Below are positions 24,603-35,744 of a stretch of 64,000 nt of DNA, piece after piece. Below the pieces are notes generated by a model that saw only the letters and a list, made by a program, of their open reading frames with translations, ran no database searches and had not been told where the DNA came from. The DNA lies in assembly GCA_918026815.1 (NCBI GenBank), contig CAKJVC010000202.1, forward strand, positions 248,001-312,000, in the 5' to 3' direction. The DNA is from Chalara sp. BL73 (lineage: Eukaryota > Ascomycota > Leotiomycetes > Helotiales). The number at the start of each line of letters is the position of its first letter. Position 1 is the stretch's first letter. The translations under genes were made by a program, and so were the position numbers.

Positions 24603-26072
24603 ATGGCCTCCACCGCTCTTCCTCAACGTGAGGCCTTGCGCCGAACGGCCACCCTGACCACAGCAGAGTCTGCTCCCTCTACTGCTCGCGGCTCGCCAGA
24701 AGACACCCCTAGACAATCACCCTCTTCCACCTCCCTCTCATCAATGTCCTCTCTTGATGGCGTAGACGAGAATGGCTATGGTAAACTTCTTGATACTTAT
24801 GGAAACGAGTTCGAGCTTCCAGACTACACGGTTAATGATATTCGAAATGCCATCCCAAAGCACTGCTACGAGCGTTCTGGCCTACGTGGTTTAAGTTATG
24901 TTGCTAGAGATATTGCCAGCCTCGCTATCACTTTCTCTATATTCAATAAATTTGTCACCCCCGAGCACATTCCTTCAACCCCGGTCCGAGCCCTGCTCTG
25001 GGCTGGATATACTGTAATTCAAGGTCTGTTTGGAACCGGTTTGTGGGTTCTAGCACACGAATGTGGTCACCAATCATTCTCTACCTCCAAAGTTCTTAAT
25101 GACACCACCGGATGGATCTGCCACTCAGCACTTCTTGTTCCATATTTCTCATGGAAGATTTCCCACGGCAAGCACCACAAGGCCACCGGAAACATGGAGC
25201 GAGACATGGTTTTCGTACCAAAGACTCGTGAAGACTATGCTTCACGCATCGGAAGAGCTGTTCACGAGATTCACGAATTGACCGAGGAAACTCCAATTGC
25301 TACCCTTATTCACTCCGTTGGACAACAATTACTCGGATGGCCAATGTATCTTTTTGCCAATGTCACCGGACACAACAACCACGAGCGTCAACCAGAGGGT
25401 CGTGGTAAGGGCAAGTCTAACGGCTGGTTCAAAGGCGTCAACCACTTCAATCCTTCCAGCCCATTGTACGAAGCTAAGGATGCCAAGCTCGTTCTCTTGA
25501 GTGATGCTGGTCTTGCCATCACCATCAGCGTCTTGGTTTCTCTCTGCAAGACATATGGCTTCACCAACATGCTCGTATGGTACTTCCTACCATACCTATG
25601 GGTCAACCACTGGCTTGTCGCCATCACCTATCTTCAACACACTGACCCTACTCTTCCTCACTACTCTGGCGCTAGCTGGAACTACGTCCGTGGTGCTGCA
25701 GCAACTATTGACCGTGAGTTTGGTTTCGTCGGCCGCACCCTTCTCCACGGTATCATCGAGACACACGTGCTTCATCATTACGTCAGCACCATTCCATTCT
25801 ACCACGCCGATGAGGCGACCGAGGCTATCAAGCCAGTAATGGGTCGTCATTACCGTGCTGATGTAGAAGGAGGAGCACTGGGATTCTTGAAGAGCATGTG
25901 GAAAAGTGCTCGCTGGTGCCAATGGGTCGAGCCATCCGAGGGTGCCAAGGGTGAAGGAAAGGGTGTCTACTTCTTCCGTAACCGCAACGGTCTTGGTGTT
26001 GCGCCTCTGAAGCTCAAGGAGGTTAAGCCCGTGGTCGGAAATGCGAAGATGGGTGTCGCTGTCAAAGCGTAA
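24603..26072 (+). CDS. FAD2: Oleate delta-12 fatty acid desaturase
   Basis: Single exon of 489 residues. It converts oleoyl chains to linoleoyl chains on phospholipids in the endoplasmic reticulum membrane, using cytochrome b5 as electron donor. The three histidine boxes that bind the di-iron centre are present: HECGH near residue 151, HGKHH near 188 and HVLHH near 388. Hydrophobic segments lie between them (for example LWAGYTVIQGLFGTGLWVLA and MLVWYFLPYLWVNHWLVAITYL). The Ser/Thr-rich N-terminal 60 residues are typical of fungal enzymes. The chosen ATG is the first in frame; the extension to 24540 begins with GTG and is leader. A delta-15/omega-3 desaturase would look similar, but length and box spacing favour delta-12. 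Confidence 0.94.
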   Translation: MASTALPQREALRRTATLTTAESAPSTARGSPEDTPRQSPSSTSLSSMSSLDGVDENGYGKLLDTYGNEFELPDYTVNDIRNAIPKHCYERSGLRGLSYVARDIASLAITFSIFNKFVTPEHIPSTPVRALLWAGYTVIQGLFGTGLWVLAHECGHQSFSTSKVLNDTTGWICHSALLVPYFSWKISHGKHHKATGNMERDMVFVPKTREDYASRIGRAVHEIHELTEETPIATLIHSVGQQLLGWPMYLFANVTGHNNHERQPEGRGKGKSNGWFKGVNHFNPSSPLYEAKDAKLVLLSDAGLAITISVLVSLCKTYGFTNMLVWYFLPYLWVNHWLVAITYLQHTDPTLPHYSGASWNYVRGAAATIDREFGFVGRTLLHGIIETHVLHHYVSTIPFYHADEATEAIKPVMGRHYRADVEGGALGFLKSMWKSARWCQWVEPSEGAKGEGKGVYFFRNRNGLGVAPLKLKEVKPVVGNAKMGVAVKA

Positions 26073-26735
26073 AGCGTTAATGGCTGGTATGATAATTTTG
26101 ATAATGGATGGTACTACATTGCGCTTGCGTTTTCCCTTTTTCAACTCGCAATTTTGCTACAGGTGTTAGGGAGTGCGATGAACTTTTTTTGGGGGGGGAT
26201 TGATGATGGCTAAGGGAGGAAGACCAAAAGTTCCTGCAGATAGATCTGCGGTAGAGGACACTAAAAGAGAATACGGCTTTAGATTACTAGAGTGTACCGT
26301 GTATAGAGGTTATGGAGCCGCATATACAAAGTACTATCATTCAAGAACACAACTATGCCTCTTTGCTTACAATACCTTATATATGTGCTGCTGATTTGGA
26401 GCCTTGCCTATACGCTCAATAGATGTGTTTTATGGAGATACACAGAACACTCAGTGTCCTCTACGTTACCATGAATTTGTAGAATAATCCGAAATACTCA
26501 AATGTACATACTTTACGAAGCGCGCATGTTGGATGGGAACAGCAAATGCAGAAAAATAAACATGCTGAACAGGGGTATCATTTTCTCATGTCTCATGCTA
26601 AATATATATCCATCTCATCCAGGTCCACATCCAAAATTCAAATCCAAATCGTCTATGCTATATATCATCAATCTCCTTCTCTCCTCACCACCCAAAATCC
26701 ATGTCCCGTCTCGCTTCAGGCCATGCATCCCAGCC
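26073..26735. other. Intergenic between convergent FAD2 and palF
   Basis: 663 bases between two convergent stop codons, presumably both 3' UTRs. A G-run and T-run sit at about 26186-26200. No coding frame is supported. Confidence 0.6.
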
Positions 26736-29232
26736 TCAACGTTCATACTTTGGCAACGCCTCCTCATGGGCCCTCCCCCCTCCCACCTCAAAGCTTCGTG
26801 CAAACGCCTCCTCTTCCTCCTCCTCATTCAAAACCGGCACGCTAGGCGCATGCTGCCCTTCATCCTCCCCGTGCAATCGGCTTCCGCCCTCTCCGTTCCC
26901 CTGCTCGTCATCCGGGAAATCCGATGGCGCGCTCGCTTCCGCCAACATGCGCCGCCTCTCCAGCTCCTGCTTATCATCGGTGGCGCGAGCGCCACCGACA
27001 GGAGCAAGGTCTTCCAACGTGGGTGCCGAGGGCGCCGCCGTCGCCGTTTCCATATGTGGAGCCGAGGGGCCCAATGGGTCCGCTAGAGGGTAGCGAGGAG
27101 GATGGGGAGGATCCTCGGCGTCGTAGAGATCGTCGTGTGACGGTGATTGCCCTGCCGTGGTTGGTATCTCAAGGATGGGAGCTGGGATAATGGTTCTCGG
27201 AGATGAGGGGCCGGCATCACCGTCTTGAGGCGGCTGGCTAGGAAGAAGTCGCTGCTCCGCCATCCGCAGCCTCTCCTTCTCGCCTAAGCTCTCCTCCGGG
27301 AGAATCATCGGCGGCGGGACGTGGATCTCTGGGTGTGCAGGCGGCGGTGCTTCGATGGGCGGCGGCTCCTCCGCATATTCCCCCCAATCCTGCTGCCCGT
27401 ACCCTTCGTCATAATATTGATACGGATACGGCTGCTCGTCTCTAGCCGACGGTTCCTCATATATCGGATCATGATGATACGAATTTACCGGACTCACGAT
27501 TGTGGTATCCTGCCACTCGCTCCCCTGCATCCGCACGCTATTCCCCCGTCCTCTCTTCCGCGCAGAATCCGTAGACCCGACTACAACCTCGAATAAGCAT
27601 CCGACGACACTTTTCTCTCTTCGGATATGGTCGGTATCCACGATACTTCCTCCCATGGCAGTGAGCATATTTGAGCTTGCATCTCCTCTTGCGGCGCCAG
27701 CTCCAAAGCTAGAAGGTAGCGTAATGGTTCCTACTCTTGGGACGTGTCGTTGTTGGCCCGCAAGCTTGCCTCCGAGGTCCACGACGACTTCAACATGATA
27801 CTTGAAGCTGATCATCTCTCCCGGGACGCCAGAGATGGTTGGGAACGCGTCTTCAGGCACGCGGACGGAGGCGTTGACTACTGCGGTCAGCGTTATAGGA
27901 TCGACGAGGATCGGCGCGAAGGTTTGGGCAAGATCTTTCCGGAAGACGCTACTTGAGCCTGCGGATGTGAGGGAAAGACCACCAAGGCCTGTTTTCGACT
28001 TAGGATAGTATTCTTCGTGCTTTAGTCGCTCAGCTTCTTTACCTTTGATATCCACAAATAGAGATAGTGGTGGCGCAGAGTCTATGCGTCCTTGCCTGTA
28101 GAGCGTAATAATGATCCCATGCATACTTTTGATAGCTTTTGAGTGCTTGATCGACACCTTTAAAGGTAAAGCCTCACCAGGAAGACACCCGGGTTTAAGT
28201 AGCTCTATCGTCGCAGTAATGGTCTTATCAGATGCAGACTCTCCACTTGCATGGCTAATGGTTTTGCTAGACGACGGCACCGGCCCAAGTCGAAAGCTCA
28301 GACCGGTGCTGCTACTAGTCGAGCTTTCTGTACCAGTAACAGCACTAACAGTGCTCAGCATTTCGCTCTCCACAGGACTCCTAGGGTTGTTCATATTTTC
28401 CGCATCACCATATTGACTCACAGACTCATCCGGAAGCGGCGAGCCCGACATCTGGCGTCCTTCATTGATAGGCCCAGTGTCTATGCCTTCCTTCAAGGTG
28501 TCATGAGAGGCATTTTGTTTTATTCTCTCTACTTTCTTCCGCCGCGACCTTCTTGATATGGGTTCGAGGGATATTGTGCGTGGTTTGGGCGGAGTGAGGG
28601 GCCCAATGTCAACAGTCTCTACCAGCGCGACTTTTTGGTCACAGCTAGTTGTCGCAGCAATTGATGTTGGTCTTGTGATGGTTGATGTAATCATGTAGGA
28701 TATTGTACCTCTTTCGAACTATTGGAAAAGTCAGTCAGAGGGTTGATGCGCAGACACCATGGCAACCTACATCGATGCTTGTCGGCAAATCCTTCTTTGG
28801 AAACTCGAGTTCGAAATTGAACTCATATACTCCCGCATCGAGTCTACCCTCGCCACACAGGGTTAGTTCATCTTGAAAGAGTGAGGCATGCCCATTACCA
28901 AAGTACTGGGTTTTCCGTGAACTGCTTGATCCCGTCAACCCAGTATCGGTAGGCGGCTCATTCGCGCCATTGGGACTCTTGAACACTCTCACAAACCCAT
29001 GCAAGCAGACCGTGAGATGTGTAATCCGTATAGGCTTTAAAACCGTAAGGACCACCGCTCCCTTAACCAGGTCTCCTGGAGCATACTGTCGGTGAGGCTC
29101 CAGAGGCTTGATGTGAAAATCCGTCAGGTTCCGCGTCCGCGCCTTCAACGGCGATGTGAATCTCGAAAACAACGACCGGCGGGTCGAGGCAAGAGGCGAC
29201 GACGACGACTTAGGCGTACCATTCGGGCTCAT
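26736..29232 (-). CDS. palF: Arrestin-like pH-response regulator PalF/Rim8
   Basis: Two exons on the minus strand, 29232-28771 and 28718-26736, with a 52-bp intron (GTAGGT donor, CTGACTGAC branch region); 814 residues. PalF is the arrestin-related adaptor that binds the PalH/Rim21 sensor at the plasma membrane, is ubiquitinated at alkaline pH and starts the Pal/Rim pathway to PacC. The arrestin N domain lies in exon 1 (PHRQYAPGDLVKGAVVLTV). The exon junction restores the family motif SIDFERGTISYMI. The arrestin C domain follows near residues 290-440 (CLPGEALPLKVSIKHSKA, VPGEMISFKYHVEVVVDLGG). The C-terminal third is Pro/Glu-rich and ends with EALPKYER, as in PalF homologues. The upstream exon boundary was chosen because the alternative GTTGCC donor breaks frame. 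Confidence 0.92.
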
Positions 29233-30777
29233 GCTTTGTGTATGTTCGTTGCCAAGAGATAGATTGGTGCCAAGGTCGGGGATACTTGAGTTACACGTTT
29301 GAATGTGGTGATTGGCATCAACACCGCCAAAAAAGCCTTCAGTGCATAAGCGGGTGAGCTAATAATATGCTATAGAAGCATGTCGAATGGTCCGCATCCC
29401 AGCTTAGAGGTGAAAAACTTCTGGCGGTCTCGACGAGTTCCTGGTTAATGGAATGGAAATTGATGATGTGATGGAAAAAGGAAGACTCGGCGGCTTTGGG
29501 TGTTGAACGCGTTCCAGGTAACAGATTTGGTGGGCAGTTAAGGCTGAGGAAATCCGGTCAGAGCGCTGGTTCTCGAAACGCCGGGGGCAGGATTTTCGAC
29601 GTTGATGCGAGGTGTGATTAGTAAAAATAATAACAAAGCAGTCTGGATCAGAGAAAATAATCAATAGGTTTGCGATAGCACGGTGCAATGAATGCGCTTT
29701 GCGCAATATTTCCGACTTAGGGACATCCTGACCTCTTGAGTGATTTGCCCCAAAACCCCTCTCTGAATATTGAAGGGGATCGTGGCGGAGTCATTTGTTA
29801 AGCTCGATCTAGTCTAGTATGTAGCCTGGATGCGCTCTAAATAGCGAGAGGGGATATTTTATGTGGACATCCAAGGATGTTCACCCTACTCAAATCCAAT
29901 GCAGTCAAGCACACAATAAATTTGGGAAGCACATGGGTGATAAATGCTGCTGGTATCATCTCTAGCTCGTGTGCTCATTTGGATTGTGCTCGAAAGCTAT
30001 CTACCTTGTGAGCATAGGCAATGAAATGGAACCTTCCCAATGTCGAAGACGCTGAATGTAGAGTAGAGGTCCATACGGCTGCATAATTCCCATACAGGGC
30101 AGCTGGCTGCAACTACTCAAACCAGATCCATATGTGCAGATGACTCGGCAAAAGCTTGAAGATTAAGTAGCCTCCCATATCTCAGATCTCATCTCTAGCT
30201 TCAACTTGGCGAATATTCAAGGTATCTGTACAACAACCCATCTTTTACTCTCGCCAGGGTGGCGAGCCTTCTATGTAGTCTAGCACTCGCCAGTCAACCT
30301 ATCCTTCATAATATAATCAGTTCAGAACCGACAAAAAGATGAAATGGAGAAGGGTCTGGCTCAGGATGAACGCCGCCAAGGATCGTAGCGGTCAAAAGCT
30401 TGTCTTTCGCCAACAGGATGCGCCGAGATATCTGCCCGAATGCTTGATTCACCGTCACTTCATGGTACGCGATTGTAATTCGTGGGCCGTTGCGTACATT
30501 CACAAACAAAAGCCTGCAGGGCTCTCATGGCAACACTTGCTGCTAGCCTGTCAGGCTCATTTTTTAACCGACAGCAGAGCTTCTGACGTACCATCGCGTC
30601 GAGACCACTTGCATCCTGAATCCTGACTGAAATTAGCAAAATAGGATGGGACAACTCCTTCATGTTTTTGAAACCGCAGCTTTGCATGTGCATATAATAA
30701 TAACATCTCTGATATCTCTCAGCAAATGGCAATCGTTTCTGTATGTCATACTTCGTGTTACGCGGGAAGTGCACCCT
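29233..30777. other. Intergenic between palF and MND1
   Basis: About 1.5 kb including the palF promoter and the MND1 3' side. No supported coding region; the short frames on both strands lack domain signatures. Confidence 0.6.
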
Positions 30778-31568
30778 TCAGAGCTCGACAAGGCCCTCAC
30801 CAATCACATACTCATCACCGCACGCAGATCTATGAATAGCAATTAGAACTGACAGCCATTCCTTCAACCAAAAGTTGCTGAGACTACAAGCGCAGCGATG
30901 GGCTACGTACTTCATCACTTCTGCAGTTGTGTTTCGGTTGCCGGTGAGCTCCGCAAGCAATGACTCAAGACACTCGATTCTGTCAGTCCATCTGATGGCG
31001 CATTCCTTGAGTTTGTTCGTCTCCTCCACTCTACGAGTCACTTCAGCTGGATTTATCTGGCTATATAGTGCCAGCTCCTTATCAAGTGCCTCTGACTCCT
31101 TCCACAGTGTGGCGTGGACATCAAGGAGAGCCGTCTTCCCCATCCCACCTTCGAGCGTCTCGTCATCTTCATTTCGTTTAGCTTTCTCTTCCTCGATCTG
31201 TCGTTCTGTCTCAGCAATAAATGCAACCAGTTTGCTCTCTTCTGCTTTTAAGTTGTGTAGCACGACTTCCTTTTGCTTCTTTGCGTCTGACTTGAAGCTC
31301 CAGTACCAATTTCCACTGCCGATCTTCTCAATGCGAATCATTTTCTCGTCATGAAGCGTCTGGAGGTACTCTTTAATATGCATTGCGCTGATAGATCCGA
31401 CTGATGGCAGCAGTTTCTCGAGCTCCTTGAGGCTATAGACACCCATTGTGTCTTGAAACCATGTGAGGATCTTCTCTTGTTTGGCTGCAGGTGGAAGATT
31501 CTTAGGCGCCTATGATTCGTTAGTCCCCAAAGAATTCAGGAGAAACGGTCTATAAGTGAGTGCACCAT
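30778..31568 (-). CDS. MND1: Meiotic nuclear division protein 1
   Basis: Three exons on the minus strand: 31568-31566 (the ATG only), 31509-30911 and 30829-30778, giving 217 residues. Mnd1 pairs with Hop2 to stimulate Dmc1/Rad51 strand exchange between homologues in meiosis. The N-terminal winged helix begins with APKNLPPAAKQEKILTWFQ, followed by YSLKELEKLLPSV and IGSGNWYWSF. Coiled-coil helices follow (KKQKEVVLHNLKAEESKLVAF, then a Glu/Lys-rich stretch). The 81-bp intron near the end restores the family tail GDEYVxGEGL. Reading from the ATG at 31446 instead would remove the first conserved helix, so an ATG-only first exon before a 56-bp intron (ACTAAC branch) is the better model. The donor GTGCAC is weak and needs cDNA support. 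Confidence 0.88.
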
Positions 31569-31832
31569 CTTGCAAGTGAAGTCGAAACTTTTTTTGGAAT
31601 TGAGATTGGGATCAAGTTAAGATGGGTGTTGGATCGTGGAATATTGGGTTGTACGTGGGTTCATTCTCAAGACGGTAAGAGGCCATGGCGTCACCCAAAT
31701 CAAGAAAGAACCGCAAACCCACGTGCTACATACTACGTACTACCTTAGTCGCTTTCACAACTCGAAGCAAAGTCGAATATCATTGTTTTAGAAATTGCGA
31801 TTCAGGCTTAGAACGTTGTAATCTTTCCAAGG

Positions 31833-33318
31833 TCAAAGTTCACTTAGCAATACGTGTTCTTCGCCTAGTAGAGGGAGAGCGAAGTCAATGACAACGACAT
31901 CCTTTTTCGCGTCCTCAGATCTACTCGACGCTGTTCTCGTGTAGACCGACAAAACATCAGAAAACTCCAACCTCTGAACATCCACAAGGGGTTCTCCATC
32001 AAATCCTTCGTCCCGCCAAACCTCCTCAAACTCAATACTCCCACCCAAAATCTTTGCCCTCATGATGCTTAGGCTAGTCTCCATATTGCCTGGCAAGACC
32101 AAGAAAACTTGGTTCCTCCTATCTGCACAGATACTTCCTCGTGAATCAATTTCTGTAGGTTGGGAAGTGCTGTTGACTTGTACACTTGTCCATGACCCTT
32201 CTACAGTTAGCTAATAGGTATATAGCGCAGATTCTATAGTCCCTTACCTTTAGGATCTCGATGATACACGACCCATCGTTGACTTCCACTTCTATTTTCT
32301 CTATTCAGTACCCAGAACCCACCTTCCCAATCAGCAGCTTGCGCTTCCTGATTCAGAATCCCGCTTCCCATCGGAATCTCGAACACTCTAATACCATAAG
32401 CGCCTGGTCTTATGGTATTCGCATCTTGGTTCGCAAGCACTGCCAATGTTGCTCCATCAGAGTTCTTCCATGTTTCCCCCAAATCATCCGAAAAAGCATA
32501 ATTGAGATCGTGGTTATTTTCCGGTCCATTTGGTCCCGCTTGCTGTTTATGTGCATTAGCAGGCGTATCGGCATCAGTCTGTACAAAGTTGCGGTAGCAC
32601 CAAGATATATGCACCCTTCCAAGACTATAGTCTATTCCATTGATGTAAGGGCTGTTGGAGATGCCAGTCAAGTGCCGGCCCAGATATGTGTAAACATGAT
32701 TGCTTGCAGAATATCTATATAGAACATCAGACCCAAGCCCCGCTTGGCCAATTCTGTATGTGAGAAGCAGATCATCTCCAGTGTTTGCAAACCGAGGATA
32801 GGTTACTTCCTTCATAAGGTCGTTTGAGGCAATGCCAGGCAGGCTACCTTGTGTCGTAGTAAAATTAGATGTGCTCCATGAACCTATTCCTGACTTAAGC
32901 GCTATATCTTGCTCCGAAATCCTAAACCTTAAGCTAAACAACGTGAGCAGATAGTTGAGTAGAACTGAGATTTGACTAACTCGTCACAATGGTGATCATA
33001 AGCAATGTGTACCGTCCCATCCCCACGACAGACTGCGATTGAGATGGTGTTGTGCCCATCATCCATAGTCTGATTGTAATCCTTGAAAGTCAACGTCTCC
33101 CAGTTATTTACAGTGTTTGATACTTGCGAGATTCGACGTCTTGTGATATTGACATGGCAAACATCACTCTGGTTGGCGTCAAGCGCATCCGTGTAAAAGG
33201 CTGCATACTGCCACTCTCCAAAACTCGTGATGGCATTTTGCTGGAACGAATTGGCGTTAATTCGATGTGTCCTCTTAGGATCTCTTCCAAGCACTGATTT
33301 TTGAGGAGAGTGGAGCAT
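31833..33318 (-). CDS. BNR/Asp-box repeat protein, probable beta-propeller carbohydrate-active protein
   Basis: Three exons on the minus strand: 33318-32981, 32933-32248 and 32200-31833. Both introns are 47 bp with frame-perfect joins; 463 residues. The sequence matches the BNR_4-type family: an N-terminal block (GEWQYAAFYTD), an internal AYDHHCDDLRFR segment formed across the first junction, an Asp-box SDDLGETW and a C-terminal block rich in beta strands. Related proteins are found near polysaccharide lyases and rhamnosidases, so a role in pectin or glycan breakdown is possible but not shown. No signal peptide is visible at the chosen ATG; one could lie in an upstream exon. It is the first gene of the accessory segment and sits next to a broken sugar-transporter relic, which fits carbohydrate use. 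Confidence 0.78.
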
Positions 33319-33955
33319 AGTGAAGTTGATTTACAGATAAACCTTCATATCTAGTCATAAATGTGCATAAGTAGTCACCCACGATGCTTGAGAGAACCTG
33401 CTACTATACTCTCCCGATCAATAGCTTGCCGATGGAGTGATTTTGAGTCTTGTTAAACCGCTTATATACATCCCACTACTTATTGTAGATGAGCAACGAA
33501 CTCGGCACGTTAGTCTCTGAACCTCGCTTAGGTCACGTTAACTGCCGCAAGGGAAGCTCTTTGGTTGGTGAGCTTCTTTTTCAGGGCAGCGAAGCGAGCA
33601 AGGAGCCAATTATGTGCATTCTTTCCCGGCTTCCCCATGCTTGGTGCTCAGATGGATATCTCTTGGCCGAAATATATTACGGCGGGATGTGTTTTCTGGA
33701 CGGGATACTTCCAACCCTGCATTGCACATGTGAGCCCCATGACAATAATTTATCCGCATTTATTTCTCCGGCTAGCATATGATAGCTTCATGATGCCTCA
33801 CTTTTCAAGTCCTCTTTCTGTTTGATCTCGACAAATTTTCAACAATAATGTTCTTTAAGAGCGAAAAGTCGACCGCATGGCAGTGGCTTCTTCTTTACAC
33901 CTGAATATTAAGACTGGGCCATCTTTGAAAGACAGTGGTTGAATACATCTGAATA
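33319..33955. other. Spacer between BNR gene and transporter relic
   Basis: Holds the promoter side of the BNR gene. Open frames at 33489-33825 overlap in different frames and carry no signature, though a hydrophobic run (CVFWTGYFQPC) could belong to the decayed transporter downstream. Confidence 0.4.
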
Positions 33956-34338
33956 TCTCGATATCCATCCCTTGATGAGTATGTTCAATGCTATGATGCA
34001 AGCCTCATTAACGATGTCCAGCGACTTCCCGTCTAAGGCGAGAGTATGTAATGTATACCCGTCCTGCTTTATTTCAGAGGCTTAACGCAGCCCAACGGAA
34101 TTTTATTATTTAGATGGTTATTTATAAGAACATTGAGCGCCAGCTACTAGTCAGAAATGTCCTTGGCGTCTTTCTCACCACCCTTTGGTCTGACCATTGG
34201 CAACAAAGATTGGACACGTTATTTTTCGGGAGCGTTATGTGTATCATCGGGGTTGCATTAGTAACTGGAGCTGTAAATACTGGTATGTATATGGCTGCTC
34301 GTTCGCTAAATCCGCCTCCCAAAGTAAGTGAGCCATAG
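33956..34338 (+). pseudogene. Fragment of an MFS sugar transporter
   Basis: One frame near 33985-34037 reads CYDASLINDVQRLPV, resembling the GYDxSLxNGLQ motif at the end of the first membrane helix of fungal hexose/lactose permease-type MFS proteins, then stops. After a gap, 34114-34338 gives LGVFLTTLWSDHWQQR followed by LFFGSVMCIIGVALVTGAVNTGMYMAAR, which corresponds to helices 2-3 around the GDRxGRR loop. In that loop several Gly/Arg positions are replaced (SDHWQQR). The reading frame then ends, and nothing after it resembles helices 4-12. This is a truncated and mutated copy, not a working transporter. The assignment rests on two short motifs and is moderate. Confidence 0.5.
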
Positions 34339-34722
34339 CCTAGGATGGTAAATAAAGTACTGATAGACGGATACTAGATCATAGATATACTGTGACTGCA
34401 TTTTCAATATGCAGTATAGTATGGAAACCATTGTTGCGGCATGGATCACCTTTGGTTCATTTTAAATGAAAGGAACTTGGCACGACACAAAACCAGACGA
34501 CTCTCCAAATTCCACACATCTGATTTTTTCCTGTCGTGAAGGACGAGGTGCCAGTTGAGCTGCCGAACAGTAGACGCAATCCAGATTCTGACGCTGCTAT
34601 TGGTGAGTTTCCCATCTTACCTGACCTCAGAATATCGCCTCTTAAAGACAATGTTGACATCCGACGTTTATTAAAATATACACAATTCGAGGGAAGAGGA
34701 GTATTGCAGATACTAACTTTGT
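34339..34722. other. Spacer between transporter relic and dehydrogenase relic
   Basis: 384 bases with no supported coding frame. It may contain the eroded 5' end, including the Rossmann nucleotide-binding motif, of the dehydrogenase relic that follows, but I cannot recognise it. Confidence 0.4.
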
Positions 34723-35655
34723 ATGTGCTATAGCAGCTCCATTTCCATGTTCTCGATTATACTGACGCTGAAAGAGCTTATTTTAAGGGCCAGGATCAAT
34801 GCGAATCAGTACGGAAAGGATTCGGATGGGATTGATAGGCATTTTGGTGTCAATTGGCTCGGCCAGTTCTATGCCACCAACCTCTGCCCTCTACTCCGAG
34901 CAACATCCAAAACCCCGGATACACCAGCACCTCGTATCGTATTCGAGGCTTCCGAGATGTATCGTACTGCACCTCCCAACCTAGATTTGCCTCACTGGAC
35001 GAGATTAATGATCCGAACGTTGGCAATACTGAATTGTATGGGAAAACAAAGCTGGCTATTATCTTAGGCGTTAAATATGATGTTTTCGAAGGGGTGATAA
35101 AAAAACGGTGATAATATTGATGCGCTATCAGTGCACCCAGGAGCTGTAAGAGTCTTGAAATCTTAAAAGGCTTGAAAGGTTAATACAGCTATGAAACAAC
35201 AGTGGAAAGATGCGTATCCGGGTCTTCTTTACAAGTTGATCACCTCCGTGATGTTGGTCAGTGGACGGGATGTTGAGCAAGGTTCTTACAGTGCTCTGTG
35301 AGCCGTTATTCTCTGACCCGAAACGAGCATACAGATGTATCGCATCCTTGGGGTGAAATGGATAATTAACATGTTCACGAATAGGCACGCGGCAACTGGT
35401 CCTGAAGTCGAGGAGAAAGGTTGGAATGGCTACTACCTTAACGATCCTGTGAGTACTCATTTTGCTGTCTTTTCTCCGAGCGGCATGGCCTAGCGTTCAC
35501 ACCAACTTCTTTTTTCCTATTAATCGTGATATTGACTTCAATAGGGTACGCCTGGGAAAGAGTCGGGTTAAGCGTCTGATCCTACTTTAGGAGATGCACT
35601 GTGGGGTCTCAGTGAGCGCATTATCGAAGATAAGGTTGGATCGGATGCGCTGTAG
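34723..35655 (+). pseudogene. Short-chain dehydrogenase/reductase pseudogene
   Basis: Collinear pieces of one fungal SDR are spread over different frames. In order they are DGIDRHFGVNWLGQFYATNL, APRIVFEASEMYRTAPPN, then after a frame change near 34980 RFASLDEINDPNVGN and ELYGKTKLAIILGVKY (the YxxxK active-site motif, YGKTK). A second frame change at an A-run near 35100 leads to DNIDALSVHPGAV. Then come VNTAMKQQWKDAYPGLL, RDVEQGSYSAL followed by a stop, EEKGWNGYYLNDP at a possible intron donor, and GTPGKESG-stop-ASDPTLG. The N-terminal TGxxxGxG cofactor motif is not found. At least two frame shifts and two stops make it inactive. The stop near 35572 is TAA where Gln (CAA) would be expected. 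Confidence 0.8.
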
Positions 35656-35744
35656 ATTGGGATAGTTCCTAAGAGTGCTTACTTATACATTCTGGGCAGC
35701 CCTCCAGACGTGCAATGTGGTACAAATATAATGCTTGTTTAATT

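Noticed and set aside
26500..27093. Plus-strand frames over the 3' part of palF
   Set aside because: They are antisense to the Pro/Glu-rich end of PalF, whose terminal motif confirms the minus-strand reading.
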